A stretch of 64,000 nucleotides of DNA, taken from Bradyrhizobium monzae. Lineage in GTDB: Bacteria > Pseudomonadota > Alphaproteobacteria > Rhizobiales > Xanthobacteraceae. Position 1 is the first letter of the stretch. The number at the start of each line of letters is the position of its first letter. Under the pieces are notes generated by a model. The model did not search any database. It saw only the letters and a program-made list of their open reading frames with translations, and was not told the origin of the DNA. A program made the translations under genes and the position numbers. Below, one piece after another: positions 27,324 to 36,307 of the stretch. The DNA is taken from NCBI RefSeq assembly GCF_021458635.1, contig NZ_JAIRDQ010000013.1, forward strand, positions 186,001 through 250,000, written 5' to 3'.

Positions 27324-28127
27324 TCAGTGGAATGTGAAGTTTCCTGCGGTCAGGCCCAAGCTGGCCAAGCCGTCCACGCTGTGCACATTGCTCAGGTGGG
27401 CGAACTCGTCAACGTGGTTCGCGGAGGTGACGTAGGCCAGATTCGCAGTCATGCTCTTGTATCCAAAGTAGACGATCATGTCGCCGGGGGCCGCGGAAAT
27501 GGCACTGGCTGCGTCAGAGCCGTTGGAGAAACCCCGATCGGTGATCACCACGACATGTTCCCCATGAGCACCTGAGGCAGGGCCACTGTAGAAGGTGTCC
27601 ACCTGATTGCCAGACCGCATGCTGACGTGATTGAGGAAGTTCGCGTTAAGACCGTCGCTGCCAAAGCCGACCGCGTCGAATGCGAACGTGTCCTGTGCCG
27701 GGTCGAAATCCACGATAGTGGTGTGGTCGGGGTCCGAGCCGTACCGTGGGTCGAATCCGGGGATCGGGTTGTGGAACTGGAACGCAAAGGTGTCGTTGCC
27801 GGTGCCTCCCGTCAGGGAATCCCTGCCGTCACCGGCGAAGAGGACGTCGTCGCCGGGACCGCCGTAGAGTTTATCATTGCCCTCATTAACGATTCGCGGT
27901 TTGTCGGGGCCGTTGTCGCCATAGAGGAAGTCGTTACCCTCCTCGCCGAAGACGTTGTCATTGCCCGCGCCACCGAAGACTCGGTCATTGCCCTCGCCGG
28001 CCGAGATGACGTCGTTTCCGGCACGACCGTCGATCCAGTCATCGCCCTTGGGGTCGGTGATTATATCGTCACCGTCGCCGCCAAAGAGACTATTGCTGCC
28101 CGGACCGCCAAGAATTGGTTTGTCCAT
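27324..28127 (-). CDS. RTX-type calcium-binding repeat protein
   Basis: A 267-residue protein. From residue 7 to about 115 it consists of GGxGxDxLx nonapeptide repeats (GGDGDDIIT, GRAGNDVIS, GGAGNDNVF, GGPGDDVLF, GGTGNDTFAF), which fold as a calcium-binding parallel beta-roll. The C-terminal 150 residues form a typical RTX cap with DHTTIVDFDPAQDTFAFD. It has no signal peptide, as usual for type I secretion substrates; no secretion genes lie beside it. An AAGGAG ribosome site precedes ATG 28127. It is divergent from nifD. Its role is unknown; secretion in symbiosis is an inference. Confidence 0.88.
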   Translation of the reverse strand: MDKPILGGPGSNSLFGGDGDDIITDPKGDDWIDGRAGNDVISAGEGNDRVFGGAGNDNVFGEEGNDFLYGDNGPDKPRIVNEGNDKLYGGPGDDVLFAGDGRDSLTGGTGNDTFAFQFHNPIPGFDPRYGSDPDHTTIVDFDPAQDTFAFDAVGFGSDGLNANFLNHVSMRSGNQVDTFYSGPASGAHGEHVVVITDRGFSNGSDAASAISAAPGDMIVYFGYKSMTANLAYVTSANHVDEFAHLSNVHSVDGLASLGLTAGNFTFH

Positions 28128-28412
28128 CGCGAATACTCCTTGTTAGACAGCCCCGCCACGCCACCTGGCCCGTTCATATTGCTCATCGGCCAATTGGAAT
28201 AATTCATTGTTTTGATAGAACGCATCGGCATGGCGGATACATCCATGTGCGCTTCTCTGGCGCACCTCAGCGCATCAGCTGGTGCGACCCGGTTTGAGCG
28301 GTTGGCCGCCGGGCTATGACGCAGTCGCCAGCGGGCGCGTCACGCCCACCCACCCCAAGGCTACCGTTTTGCAGCCGAATATCAGCGGTGCAATGCCACG
28401 CGCGCTGCTCGT

Positions 28413-28428
28413 TGTTTTCTATCGAACA
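28413..28428. promoter_or_regulatory. NifA site, distal, upstream of nifD
   Basis: TGTTTTCTATCGAACA is an exact TGT-N10-ACA site 50 bases upstream of the proximal nifD site. Confidence 0.7.
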
Positions 28429-28462
28429 GGCGCAAGCGAGTCTGTCCATGGAGAAGTCCCGA

Positions 28463-28478
28463 TGTCGGGTTTGCAACA
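28463..28478. promoter_or_regulatory. NifA site, proximal, upstream of nifD
   Basis: TGTCGGGTTTGCAACA is an exact TGT-N10-ACA site ending 69 bases before the -24 element. Its TGTCGGG half is shared with the sites before nifB and the suf-linked ferredoxin. Confidence 0.85.
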
Positions 28479-28547
28479 CAGTCCGGCCGGGGCTTGCCGA
28501 CAACGCTATGTTCTTCCGACTCCGATGGTTTTTGCGCTTGCATGCGG

Positions 28548-28564
28548 CTGGCACGGTCGTTGCT
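28548..28564 (+). promoter_or_regulatory. sigma-54 promoter of the nifDKENX operon
   Basis: CTGGCACGGTCGTTGCT is a perfect YTGGCACG-N4-TTGCW element, 47 bases before the nifD ATG, with two NifA sites upstream. Confidence 0.95.
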
Positions 28565-28611
28565 AAACTCTCGGCTGAGCGCCGTCTCGCTAACTCTCAA
28601 AGGATATCAGC

Positions 28612-30111
28612 ATGAGCTTCGCTACGACCGAAAGCATTGAGGAGATCAAGGCCCGCAATAAGGAACTCATCCAGGAAGTGTTGACGGTCTATCCCGACAA
28701 GACCGCGAAACGGCGCGCCAAGCACCTGAACGTTCACGAGGCCGGGAAGGCGGATTGCGGAGTTAAGTCCAATCTCAAATCCATCCCCGGCGTGATGACG
28801 ATCCGCGGCTGCGCCTATGCGGGCTCCAAGGGCGTGGTCTGGGGACCGATCAAGGACATGATCCATATCAGCCATGGTCCGGTCGGGTGTGGCCAGTACT
28901 CCTGGGGGTCGCGGCGCAACTACTACGCCGGTACGACCGGTATCGATACGTTCGTGACCTTGCAGTTCACGTCCGACTTCCAGGAAAAGGATATCGTGTT
29001 CGGCGGCGACAAGAAGCTCGTCAAACTCATTGATGAGCTGCAGGAGCTGTTCCCGCTCAACAACGGCATTACCATCCAGTCGGAATGCCCGATCGGCCTG
29101 ATCGGCGACGACATCGAGGCGGTATCCAAGGCCAAGTCGAAGGAATATGGCGGCAAGACGATCGTGCCGGTTCGCTGCGAGGGCTTCCGCGGCGTCTCGC
29201 AGTCGCTCGGGCACCATATTGCTAACGATGCCGTGCGCGATTGGGTCTTCGACAAGCTCACGCCCGAGAAGTCCCGCTTCGAGTCAACGCCCTACGACGT
29301 TGCGATCATCGGGGACTATAACATCGGCGGGGATGCCTGGTCGTCTCGAATCCTGCTGGAAGAAATGGGGCTGCGCGTGATCGCCCAGTGGTCGGGAGAC
29401 GGGTCGCTGGCCGAGCTCGAGGCTACACCGAAGGCGAAGCTCAACATCCTGCATTGCTACCGCTCGATGAACTACATCTCCCGTCACATGGAGGAGAAGT
29501 TCGGGATTCCGTGGTGCGAATACAATTTCTTCGGTCCCTCAAAAATCGCGGAGTCACTGCGCAAGATAGCGGGCTATTTCGACGACAGGATCAAGGAAGG
29601 AGCCGAGCGGGTGATCGCAAAGTATCAGCCGCTTGTTGATGCGGTGGTCGCAAAATACCGCCCCCGCCTGGAAGGCAAGACCGTGATGCTGTTCGTCGGC
29701 GGATTGCGTCCACGCCATGTGATCGGAGCCTACGAGGACCTCGGCATGGAAGTCATCGGCACCGGCTATGAGTTCGGCCACAACGATGATTATCAGCGAA
29801 CCGCCCAGCATTACGTCAAGGACGGCACGCTCATCTACGATGATGTCAACGGTTATGAGTTCGAGCGCTTCGTTGAGAAGATGCAGCCTGACCTGGTTGG
29901 CTCGGGCATCAAGGAAAAATATGTGTTCCAGAAGATGGGTGTGCCGTTCCGGCAAATGCACTCCTGGGACTATTCGGGTCCGTACCACGGCTATGACGGC
30001 TTTCCGATCTTCGCGCGCGACATGGACATGGCTATCAACTCGCCAATCTGGGGGAAGACCAAAGCGCCCTGGAAGGCTGTCGCAGAACCGAGGCTTCTGG
30101 CTGCGGAATAA
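28612..30111 (+). CDS. nifD: nitrogenase MoFe protein alpha chain
   Basis: Alpha subunit (499 residues) carrying FeMo-cofactor and sharing the P-cluster with NifK. P-cluster cysteines are Cys67 (TIRGCAYAGSKG), Cys93 (GPVGCGQYSWG) and Cys159 (SECPIGLIGDD). The cofactor Cys is Cys282 (NILHCYRSMNYI), and the cofactor His lies in QMHSWDYSG near residue 450. Length is normal and there are no gaps. It heads nifDKENX behind a perfect sigma-54 promoter with two NifA sites, so expression should be low-oxygen and NifA dependent. Confidence 0.99.
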   Translation: MSFATTESIEEIKARNKELIQEVLTVYPDKTAKRRAKHLNVHEAGKADCGVKSNLKSIPGVMTIRGCAYAGSKGVVWGPIKDMIHISHGPVGCGQYSWGSRRNYYAGTTGIDTFVTLQFTSDFQEKDIVFGGDKKLVKLIDELQELFPLNNGITIQSECPIGLIGDDIEAVSKAKSKEYGGKTIVPVRCEGFRGVSQSLGHHIANDAVRDWVFDKLTPEKSRFESTPYDVAIIGDYNIGGDAWSSRILLEEMGLRVIAQWSGDGSLAELEATPKAKLNILHCYRSMNYISRHMEEKFGIPWCEYNFFGPSKIAESLRKIAGYFDDRIKEGAERVIAKYQPLVDAVVAKYRPRLEGKTVMLFVGGLRPRHVIGAYEDLGMEVIGTGYEFGHNDDYQRTAQHYVKDGTLIYDDVNGYEFERFVEKMQPDLVGSGIKEKYVFQKMGVPFRQMHSWDYSGPYHGYDGFPIFARDMDMAINSPIWGKTKAPWKAVAEPRLLAAE

Positions 30112-30182
30112 GCGGCCTCTTCGCCTCTCGTCCGAGGCGTCGAGCCGACATTGACCACGATTTTCAAGAGGATTCCCACGAA

Positions 30183-31739
30183 ATGGCGCAGAATGCAGAA
30201 CACGTGCTCGATCATGTCGAGCTGTTCCGCGGTCCGGAATACCAGCAGATGCTGGCGAACAAGAAGAAGATGTTCGAGAATGCTCGAGATCCCGCGGAGG
30301 TCGAACGCATCAGGGAATGGTCGAAGACGCCCGAATACCGCGAAAAGAACTTTGCGCGGGAAGCGCTGACGATAAACCCGGCCAAGGCTTGCCAGCCGCT
30401 CGGTGCGGTCTTCGCCTCCGTTGGATTCGAAGGCACGCTGCCCTTCGTTCACGGTTCCCAGGGCTGCGTCGCTTATTACCGCAGCCATCTGTCGCGGCAC
30501 TTCAAGGAGCCGAGTTCCTGCGTCTCCTCGTCGATGACGGAAGATGCTGCAGTCTTCGGCGGCCTGAACAACATGGCCGATGGGCTCGCCAACAGCTATA
30601 ACATGTACAAGCCCAAGATGATCGCGGTCTCCACGACCTGTATGGCGGAGGTGATCGGGGACGACCTCAACGCCTTTATCAAGACCTCCAAGGAGAGAGG
30701 GTCTGTCCCAGAGCATTTCGACGTGCCGTTCGCGCACACGCCCGCCTTCGTCGGCAGCCACATCACCGGCTATGACAATGCGCTGAAGGGTATCCTCGAG
30801 CATTTCTGGGACGGAAAAGCCGGGACAGCACCGAAGCTCGAGCGCACCCCCAACGCGAAGATCAACTTTATCGGCGGCTTTGACGGCTACACTGTTGGCA
30901 ATACCCGTGAAATCAAGCGCATCTTCGACCTGATGGACGTCCAGTACACCATCCTCGCCGACAATTCCGATGTGTTCGATACGCCGACCGACGGCGAGTT
31001 CAGGATGTATGACGGCGGTACCACGCTGGAAGACGCCGCGAAGGCGGTTCACGCCAAGGCGACGATATCTGCGCAGCAATGGTGCACGGAAAAGACGCTT
31101 GCGTTCATCGCCGGCCATGGCCAGGAGGTCCTGGCTTTCAACCATCCGGTCGGCGTCTCCGCGACCGACGAGCTGCTCATGGCGTTATCGCGCATCAGCG
31201 GCAAGGACATCCCCGAGGCCCTGGCGCGAGAGCGCGGCCGCCTGGTCGACGCGATGGCCGACTCCAGCGCGCATATCCATGGCAAAAAATTTGCGATCTA
31301 CGGCGACCCAGACCTATGTTATGGGCTGACTGACTTCCTGCTCGAATTGGGCGCCGAACCGGTCCATGTGCTGTCCACGAATGGGAACAAGGCCTGGCAC
31401 GATAAAATGCAGGCCTTGTTTGCGAGCTCGCCGTTCGGCCAGAACTGCCATGCCTATCCAGGGCGAGACCTCTGGCACATGCGCTCGCTGCTCTTCACGG
31501 AGCCGGTCGACTTCCTGATCGGCAACACGCATGGCAAATATCTGGAGCGCGATACCGGCACCCCGCTGATCCGCATCGGTTTCCCCATTTTTGATCGGCA
31601 TCACCATCACCGCTCTCCGGTGTGGGGCTATCAAGGCGGCATGAACGTTTTGGTGAAGATCCTCGACAAGATCTTCGACGAGATCGACAGGAAGACCAGC
31701 GTGGCAGGCACCGACTATAGCTTTGACATCATTCGTTGA
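30183..31739 (+). CDS. nifK: nitrogenase MoFe protein beta chain
   Basis: Beta subunit (518 residues) of the MoFe protein. P-cluster ligands are seen in NPAKACQPLGAVFA, HGSQGCVAYYRSHLSRHFKE and VSTTCMAEVIGDDLNAFI. The N-terminal extension typical of NifK is present (MAQNAEHVLDHVELFRGPEY). C-terminal RIGFPIFDRHHHHRSPVWGYQGG is intact. It starts 71 bases after nifD, with an AAGAGGATTCCC ribosome site, and no separate promoter is visible. Confidence 0.99.
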   Translation: MAQNAEHVLDHVELFRGPEYQQMLANKKKMFENARDPAEVERIREWSKTPEYREKNFAREALTINPAKACQPLGAVFASVGFEGTLPFVHGSQGCVAYYRSHLSRHFKEPSSCVSSSMTEDAAVFGGLNNMADGLANSYNMYKPKMIAVSTTCMAEVIGDDLNAFIKTSKERGSVPEHFDVPFAHTPAFVGSHITGYDNALKGILEHFWDGKAGTAPKLERTPNAKINFIGGFDGYTVGNTREIKRIFDLMDVQYTILADNSDVFDTPTDGEFRMYDGGTTLEDAAKAVHAKATISAQQWCTEKTLAFIAGHGQEVLAFNHPVGVSATDELLMALSRISGKDIPEALARERGRLVDAMADSSAHIHGKKFAIYGDPDLCYGLTDFLLELGAEPVHVLSTNGNKAWHDKMQALFASSPFGQNCHAYPGRDLWHMRSLLFTEPVDFLIGNTHGKYLERDTGTPLIRIGFPIFDRHHHHRSPVWGYQGGMNVLVKILDKIFDEIDRKTSVAGTDYSFDIIR

Positions 31740-31834
31740 TGACGAAAGACGCTTGAGTCATCGCCGGCAAACATCGGCGGTGGCTTAGCGCGCGATGGCC
31801 GATCTCACATAATCGCGATTGAGAGGAGAAACCG

Positions 31835-33499
31835 ATGAGTTCGCTTTCGGCCAGAATCCTGGATGTCTTCAACGAGCCGGGCTGCGCCAAGAATGCCGAC
31901 AAGTCGGAGGCTGATCGCAAAAAGGGCTGCACCAAGCAACCTAAGCCGGGCAGCGCGGCGGGCGGGTGCGCCTTCGACGGCGCCAAGATCGCGCTGCAGC
32001 CCTTCACCGATGTGGCCCATCTGGTGCACGGCCCGATCGCTTGTGAGGGCAATTCCTGGGACAACCGCGGTTCAGCTTCGTCCGGTGCCAGCATCTGGCG
32101 CACCGGTTTCACCACTGACATGAACGAAACCGACATCGTGTTCGGCGGCGAGAAGCGTCTTTACAAGGCGATCAGGGAGATCTTGGAGAAATACAATCCG
32201 GCGGCGATCTTTGTCTATCAGACCTGCATTCCGGCCATGATCGGCGACGACATCCATGCCGTCTGCAAGGCGGCTTCTCAGAAATTCGGTAAGCCCGTGA
32301 TTCCGGTCAATTCGCCCGGCTTCGTGGGTTCGAAAAACCTCGGCAACAAGCTGGCCGGGCAAGCGTTGCTTGATCATGTCATCGGCACCGAAGAGCCGGA
32401 CCACACCACGCCGTGCGACATCAACCTGATCGGCGAATACAACCTGTCGGGCGAATTGTGGCAGGTCAAGCCGCTGTTTGACGAACTCGGCATCCGCATC
32501 CTGTCCTGCATTTCCGGAGATGGGAAATATCGTGAAGTTGCCTCATCGCATCGGGCGCGCGCCGCCATGCTGGTGTGTTCGAAGTCGATGATCAATGTCG
32601 CGCGCAAAATGCAAGAGCGCTACGGCATCCCGTTCTTCGAAGGCTCGTTCTACGGCATCCAGGACTCCAGCAATGCACTGCGCAACCTTGCACGCGTTTT
32701 GGTCGAGCGCGGGGCCCCGGCAGATCTGATTGGCCGTACCGAGGCGGTGATAGCGCGGGAGGAGGCACGTGCGTGGGCGGAAATCGGATCCTACAGGCCC
32801 CGCTTGGCCGGGAAGAGGGCCCTTCTCATCACGGGGGGCGTGAAATCCTGGTCCGTGCCGGCCGCGTTGCAGGAGGCCGGCCTTGAGCTGGTCGGCACCA
32901 GCGTCAAAAAATCCACGGACGAAGACAAGGAGCGCATCAAGCAGCGGATGGGGCAGGACGTCCACATGATCGACGACATGGCGCCACGCGACATGTACAA
33001 GATGTTGAAGGGCGCAAAAGCGGACATCATGCTCTCCGGCGGCAAGTCGCAATTCGTCGCGCTGAAGGCGGCGATGCCCTGGCTCGACATCAACCAGGAG
33101 CGCTCTCATGCCTATATGGGCTATTTGGGGATCGTTAAGCTGGTCGAGGAGATCGATAAGGCGCTGTACAACCCGATGTGGGAGCAGCTGCGCCGGCCGG
33201 CCCCATGGGACGATACCGCCAGGGATGGCCACCCCATGGCCCTTGCGCGGACGGACGGGCAGGCCGCCGAGACCCCTGCGCTTTTGGAGCCAAGCCGCCG
33301 CGCAAAAAGGGTCTGTCTCTGCAACACAGTCGATCGCGGTACGATCGAGGATGCAATCCGCTTTCACGGTCTGACCAGCGTCGAGGCTGTCAGAGAGCAC
33401 ACCGACGCATACGGGGGATGCTGCAGGCGCCGCATCCAGGACATCCTGAGGGCGATGTCGGTCTCCGAGCCGCCTGCCATGCGGCAGGCCGCGGAATAG
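31835..33499 (+). CDS. nifE: FeMo-cofactor scaffold NifE with C-terminal BFD-like extension
   Basis: NifE pairs with NifN as the scaffold on which the NifB product is turned into FeMo-cofactor. NifD-like core features: GCAFDGAKIALQPFTDVAHL, HGPIACEGNSWDNRG and YQTCIPAMIGDDIHAVCKAA. At 554 residues it is about 80 longer than the Azotobacter protein. The extra C-terminus (about 487-540) reads KRVCLCNTVDRGTIEDAIR and HTDAYGGCCRRRIQDIL, matching a [2Fe-2S] BFD-type domain with CxC at its start, but the second pair is adjacent Cys-Cys instead of CxxC. It starts 95 bases after nifK with AGAGGAG 9 bases before the ATG. Confidence 0.97.
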   Translation: MSSLSARILDVFNEPGCAKNADKSEADRKKGCTKQPKPGSAAGGCAFDGAKIALQPFTDVAHLVHGPIACEGNSWDNRGSASSGASIWRTGFTTDMNETDIVFGGEKRLYKAIREILEKYNPAAIFVYQTCIPAMIGDDIHAVCKAASQKFGKPVIPVNSPGFVGSKNLGNKLAGQALLDHVIGTEEPDHTTPCDINLIGEYNLSGELWQVKPLFDELGIRILSCISGDGKYREVASSHRARAAMLVCSKSMINVARKMQERYGIPFFEGSFYGIQDSSNALRNLARVLVERGAPADLIGRTEAVIAREEARAWAEIGSYRPRLAGKRALLITGGVKSWSVPAALQEAGLELVGTSVKKSTDEDKERIKQRMGQDVHMIDDMAPRDMYKMLKGAKADIMLSGGKSQFVALKAAMPWLDINQERSHAYMGYLGIVKLVEEIDKALYNPMWEQLRRPAPWDDTARDGHPMALARTDGQAAETPALLEPSRRAKRVCLCNTVDRGTIEDAIRFHGLTSVEAVREHTDAYGGCCRRRIQDILRAMSVSEPPAMRQAAE

Positions 33500-33508
33500 G
33501 ATGGTGCC

Positions 33509-34915
33509 ATGGCTATCGTCAGCACGCCGAGCAAGGCCTGCACGATCAACCCGCTGAAGATGAGCCAGCCCATCGGCGGCGCCTTAGCGTTCATGGGCCT
33601 GCGCGGAGCGATGCCGGTTCTCCACGGCTCGCAAGGCTGCACATCCTTTGGGCTCACGCTGTTCGTGCGGCATTTCAAGGAGGCGGTCCCGCTGCAGACT
33701 ACCGCGATGAGCGAGGTGACAACCGTGCTCGGCGGGTATGAAAATATCGAGCAGGCCATCCTCAACATCCACCATCGAACCAAGCCGGAGATCATCGGGA
33801 TCTGCTCGACCGGGGTGACGGAAACGAATGGCGACGATATCGACGGTTACATCAAGCTGATCCGCAAGACGCATCCGCAACTCGCCAATTTTCCTCTGGT
33901 CCATGTCTCGACGCCCGATTTCAAGGATGCATTTCAGGACGGCTGGGAAAAGGCAGTAGCGCGCATGGTCGAGGCGCTGGTAAGAGCGCCGACCAGCGAG
34001 GCAGAGCGCGATCCGGCGCGGGTGAATGTCCTACCCGGATGTCACCTGACGCCCGCCGACCTCGATGAGGTCAGGACGATTCTGGAGGATTTCGGGCTAA
34101 AGCCAAGCTTCCTGCCTGACTTGGCGGGATCGCTGGACGGGCATATCCCTGACGAGTTTAAGTCGACGACCATCGGCGGCATCGGCATTGAGGAAATCGC
34201 CAGCATGGGCCAGTCCGGCTGGACCATTGCCATCGGTGCGCAGATGCGGCGGGCGGCAGAAGCCATGCAGACCAGGACCGGCGTGCCGTTTCGCCTGTTT
34301 GAGCGATTGTGTGGCCTCATCCCCAACGATGAATTCATCGCGTTCTTGAGCGAGATCTCCGGCCGCCCCGTGCCAACCAAATACCGGCGCCAGCGCGGGC
34401 AGCTCGCCGATGCGATGCTGGATGCCCATTTCCATATCGGCGGCCGTAAGCTCGCGATCGGTGCAGAGCCTGATCTCCTGTTCGACCTGTCCAGCATGCT
34501 GCACGACATGGGCGCGCAGGTCACGGCGGCCGTGACGACCACGCCCTCGCCCGTGCTGGAGCGGGTCAGGACCAAGGAGGTCCTGATCGGCGATCTCGAG
34601 GATCTGGAAGAGCGAGCTCGGAGAGGGAATTGCGATCTGCTGATCACGCATTCGCACGGCCGCCAAGCCGCGGCACGGCTGAAGATCCCGTTTCATCGCG
34701 CGGGATTTCCGATGTTCGACCGAATTGGCGCAGGCCACCAGCTCTCCGTTGGCTATCGCGGCACGCGCGATCTGATCTTCCATATCGCCAATCTCCTCAT
34801 CGCCGACCGCGAGGAAAATCATCAGCCTCAGCCCGATAGCTGGCGGACCTCGATGTCGCCTCTCGGGTCTTCCGGCCGCAGCTTCGTCGACGCAACAGAG
34901 AGTTCGATTGCATGA
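33509..34915 (+). CDS. nifN: FeMo-cofactor scaffold NifN
   Basis: Second subunit of the NifEN scaffold, 468 residues. NifK-like features: KACTINPLKMSQPIGGALAF, HGSQGCTSFGLTLFVRHFKE and GICSTGVTETNGDDIDGYI. It begins 9 bases after nifE. The last four bases overlap the start of nifX (ATGA), so translation is coupled. No anomalies were seen. Confidence 0.97.
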   Translation: MAIVSTPSKACTINPLKMSQPIGGALAFMGLRGAMPVLHGSQGCTSFGLTLFVRHFKEAVPLQTTAMSEVTTVLGGYENIEQAILNIHHRTKPEIIGICSTGVTETNGDDIDGYIKLIRKTHPQLANFPLVHVSTPDFKDAFQDGWEKAVARMVEALVRAPTSEAERDPARVNVLPGCHLTPADLDEVRTILEDFGLKPSFLPDLAGSLDGHIPDEFKSTTIGGIGIEEIASMGQSGWTIAIGAQMRRAAEAMQTRTGVPFRLFERLCGLIPNDEFIAFLSEISGRPVPTKYRRQRGQLADAMLDAHFHIGGRKLAIGAEPDLLFDLSSMLHDMGAQVTAAVTTTPSPVLERVRTKEVLIGDLEDLEERARRGNCDLLITHSHGRQAAARLKIPFHRAGFPMFDRIGAGHQLSVGYRGTRDLIFHIANLLIADREENHQPQPDSWRTSMSPLGSSGRSFVDATESSIA

Positions 34916-35307
34916 AAGTCGCATTCGCTACCCAGGATTTGAGCCGCGTCGATGCGCATTTCGGCTGGGCCAAGAACATTGTCATCTATGACGTCGGGCC
35001 GGACGGGCACGTCTTTCTGAGGGCGGTGCAGTTCGACGGCGATCTTTCGGAAAACGGCAACGAGGATAAGCTCGCGCCCAAGATCGAGGCGATCAGGGAT
35101 TGCGCCATCCTCTATGTCGTTGCCATTGGCGGCTCCGGTGCGGCGCGGGTGGTGGCGAATAAAATCCACCCCATCAAAGTGGACAAACCCGAGAACATCC
35201 TGGAGCTGCTGCAAAAGCTCCAAAGGATGCTGAGGGGAACGCCGCCCCCCTGGATCCGCAAGGCCCTGGCCAAAGCCAAGGAGCGGACGCTTGATTTCGA
35301 GGAATGA
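34912..35307 (+). CDS. nifX: NifX, FeMo-cofactor precursor carrier
   Basis: A 131-residue protein of the NifX/NafY/NifB-C fold that binds cofactor precursors between NifB, NifEN and apo-nitrogenase. It opens MKVAFATQDLSRVDAHFGWA, with the conserved cofactor-binding His in DAHFG, and has ILYVVAIGGSGAARVV near residue 62. It overlaps nifN by four bases. The sequence is complete. Confidence 0.95.
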   Translation: MKVAFATQDLSRVDAHFGWAKNIVIYDVGPDGHVFLRAVQFDGDLSENGNEDKLAPKIEAIRDCAILYVVAIGGSGAARVVANKIHPIKVDKPENILELLQKLQRMLRGTPPPWIRKALAKAKERTLDFEE

Positions 35308-35314
35308 GGATCAC

Positions 35315-35785
35315 ATGTCTGAGGTCGCAGAAGTGGGGCAAACCGGCAATGCGCTTGATGCGCCGTTCCTCAAGCAGCTGGTCACGATCTGGCGTGCTGA
35401 GGACAGCCATGGGACGTGGGAGGGCAAGAGCGATCTCGACTTGCTCGAACCCTATATCTTGGACAAGGAGAAGCGGCACGCGCTGCCGATCGTGGGTGAT
35501 CCCGATCCGGACACGGTGTGGCGCCTGGAGTTGTTCTTCAATGCGGTCGCGCTCTCGATCGAGAAGGCGACCGGCGTGATGGTCCAGCCGATGCTGAAGA
35601 TGCATCATGAAGGCTTTGGCCGCATGGTGCTGATCGCAGGCCGCCTGATCGTCGTCAATAAGCAGCTGCGCGATGTGCATCGCTTCGGGTTCGACGGTCT
35701 TACGAAGCTCGCCGCCGAGGGCGAAAAGTATGTCGCGGACGGGATCGGCATGATCCGGAAATTCCCAGACGCGGCGAACTATTGA
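35315..35785 (+). CDS. NifX-associated protein (DUF269 family)
   Basis: A 156-residue member of the DUF269 family found directly after nifX in many diazotrophs; its biochemical role is not settled. The core is complete: LVTIWRAEDSHGTWEGKSDL near residue 20, ALPIVGDPDPDTVWRLELFF near 58, GVMVQPMLKMHHEGFGRMVL near 90 and LRDVHRFGFDGLTKLAAEG near 120. GAGG precedes ATG 35315; an upstream in-frame start at 35291 inside nifX is less likely. Confidence 0.93.
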   Translation: MSEVAEVGQTGNALDAPFLKQLVTIWRAEDSHGTWEGKSDLDLLEPYILDKEKRHALPIVGDPDPDTVWRLELFFNAVALSIEKATGVMVQPMLKMHHEGFGRMVLIAGRLIVVNKQLRDVHRFGFDGLTKLAAEGEKYVADGIGMIRKFPDAANY

Positions 35786-35794
35786 GGGCGGGAC

Positions 35795-35995
35795 ATGAGC
35801 GAACTTGAAATGCTGAAGGCAGACATCAAGAAGCTGTCGGCCAAGGCGACGCAGGCCAAGATGGATCTGCACGACCTGTCAGAGGACCTGCCGCTCAACT
35901 GGAACTCGATCATGGCGGTGGCGCAAAGAGCGCATGAGGCGTTTACCGAACTTGAGAAAAAACGCGAGGCTCTCAAGGCGCAGGACAAGGCGTAA
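35795..35995 (+). CDS. CCE_0567-type small nif-cluster protein (DUF683)
   Basis: A 66-residue helical protein, MSELEMLKADIKKLSAKATQ, with MDLHDLSEDLPLNWNSIMAV in the middle. This family forms a short helical hairpin and is found after the nifX region; a cyanobacterial member was described as a metalloprotein. Role unknown. It lies 9 bases after the DUF269 gene and 12 before fdxB, in one operon. Confidence 0.92.
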   Translation: MSELEMLKADIKKLSAKATQAKMDLHDLSEDLPLNWNSIMAVAQRAHEAFTELEKKREALKAQDKA

Positions 35996-36007
35996 GGGTA
36001 TACAAGC

Positions 36008-36307
36008 ATGTCATTTGCAACGCGCGACGGCCGCGACTGGATACCCAATTATCTCGCATCGATCGACTCTGGGAAATGCATCGGATGCGGCCGCTGCTTC
36101 AAGGTCTGTGGCCGAAAGGTTATGACATTGAAGGGCATCAACGAGGAGGGCGATCTTGTCGACCTTGGCAGCGACGAAGACGATGAGATCGAGAAAAAGA
36201 TCATGGTGATGGATGATGAGGGCGCCTGTATTGGCTGCGGCGCCTGCGCCCGGGTCTGTCCGGCCAACTGCCAGACTCACGTGCCCGCCGCGGCAGAAAG
36301 GGCTTGA
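36008..36307 (+). CDS. fdxB: ferredoxin III, nif-specific
   Basis: A 99-residue 2[4Fe-4S] ferredoxin. The first cluster motif is CIGCGRCFKVC near residue 24, the second CIGCGACARVCPANC near 78, separated by a long acidic insert (EEGDLVDLGSDEDDEIE) typical of FdxB. It ends the nifDKENX-type operon and probably donates electrons in nitrogenase reduction or cofactor assembly. Confidence 0.95.
   Translation: MSFATRDGRDWIPNYLASIDSGKCIGCGRCFKVCGRKVMTLKGINEEGDLVDLGSDEDDEIEKKIMVMDDEGACIGCGACARVCPANCQTHVPAAAERA

Noticed and set aside
27627..28202. 191-codon plus-strand frame with Val/Ala/Glu repeats
   Set aside because: It is the reverse reading of the RTX repeats; the minus-strand product has the canonical GGxGxD pattern, a ribosome site and a terminator.
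29991..31145. 384-codon minus-strand frame across the nifD end and nifK
   Set aside because: Spans the junction of two certain genes on the opposite strand and has no recognisable protein character.
32543..33400. 285-codon minus-strand frame antisense to nifE
   Set aside because: Shadow frame of nifE; His/Asp/Arg-rich composition typical of reversed GC-rich coding DNA.
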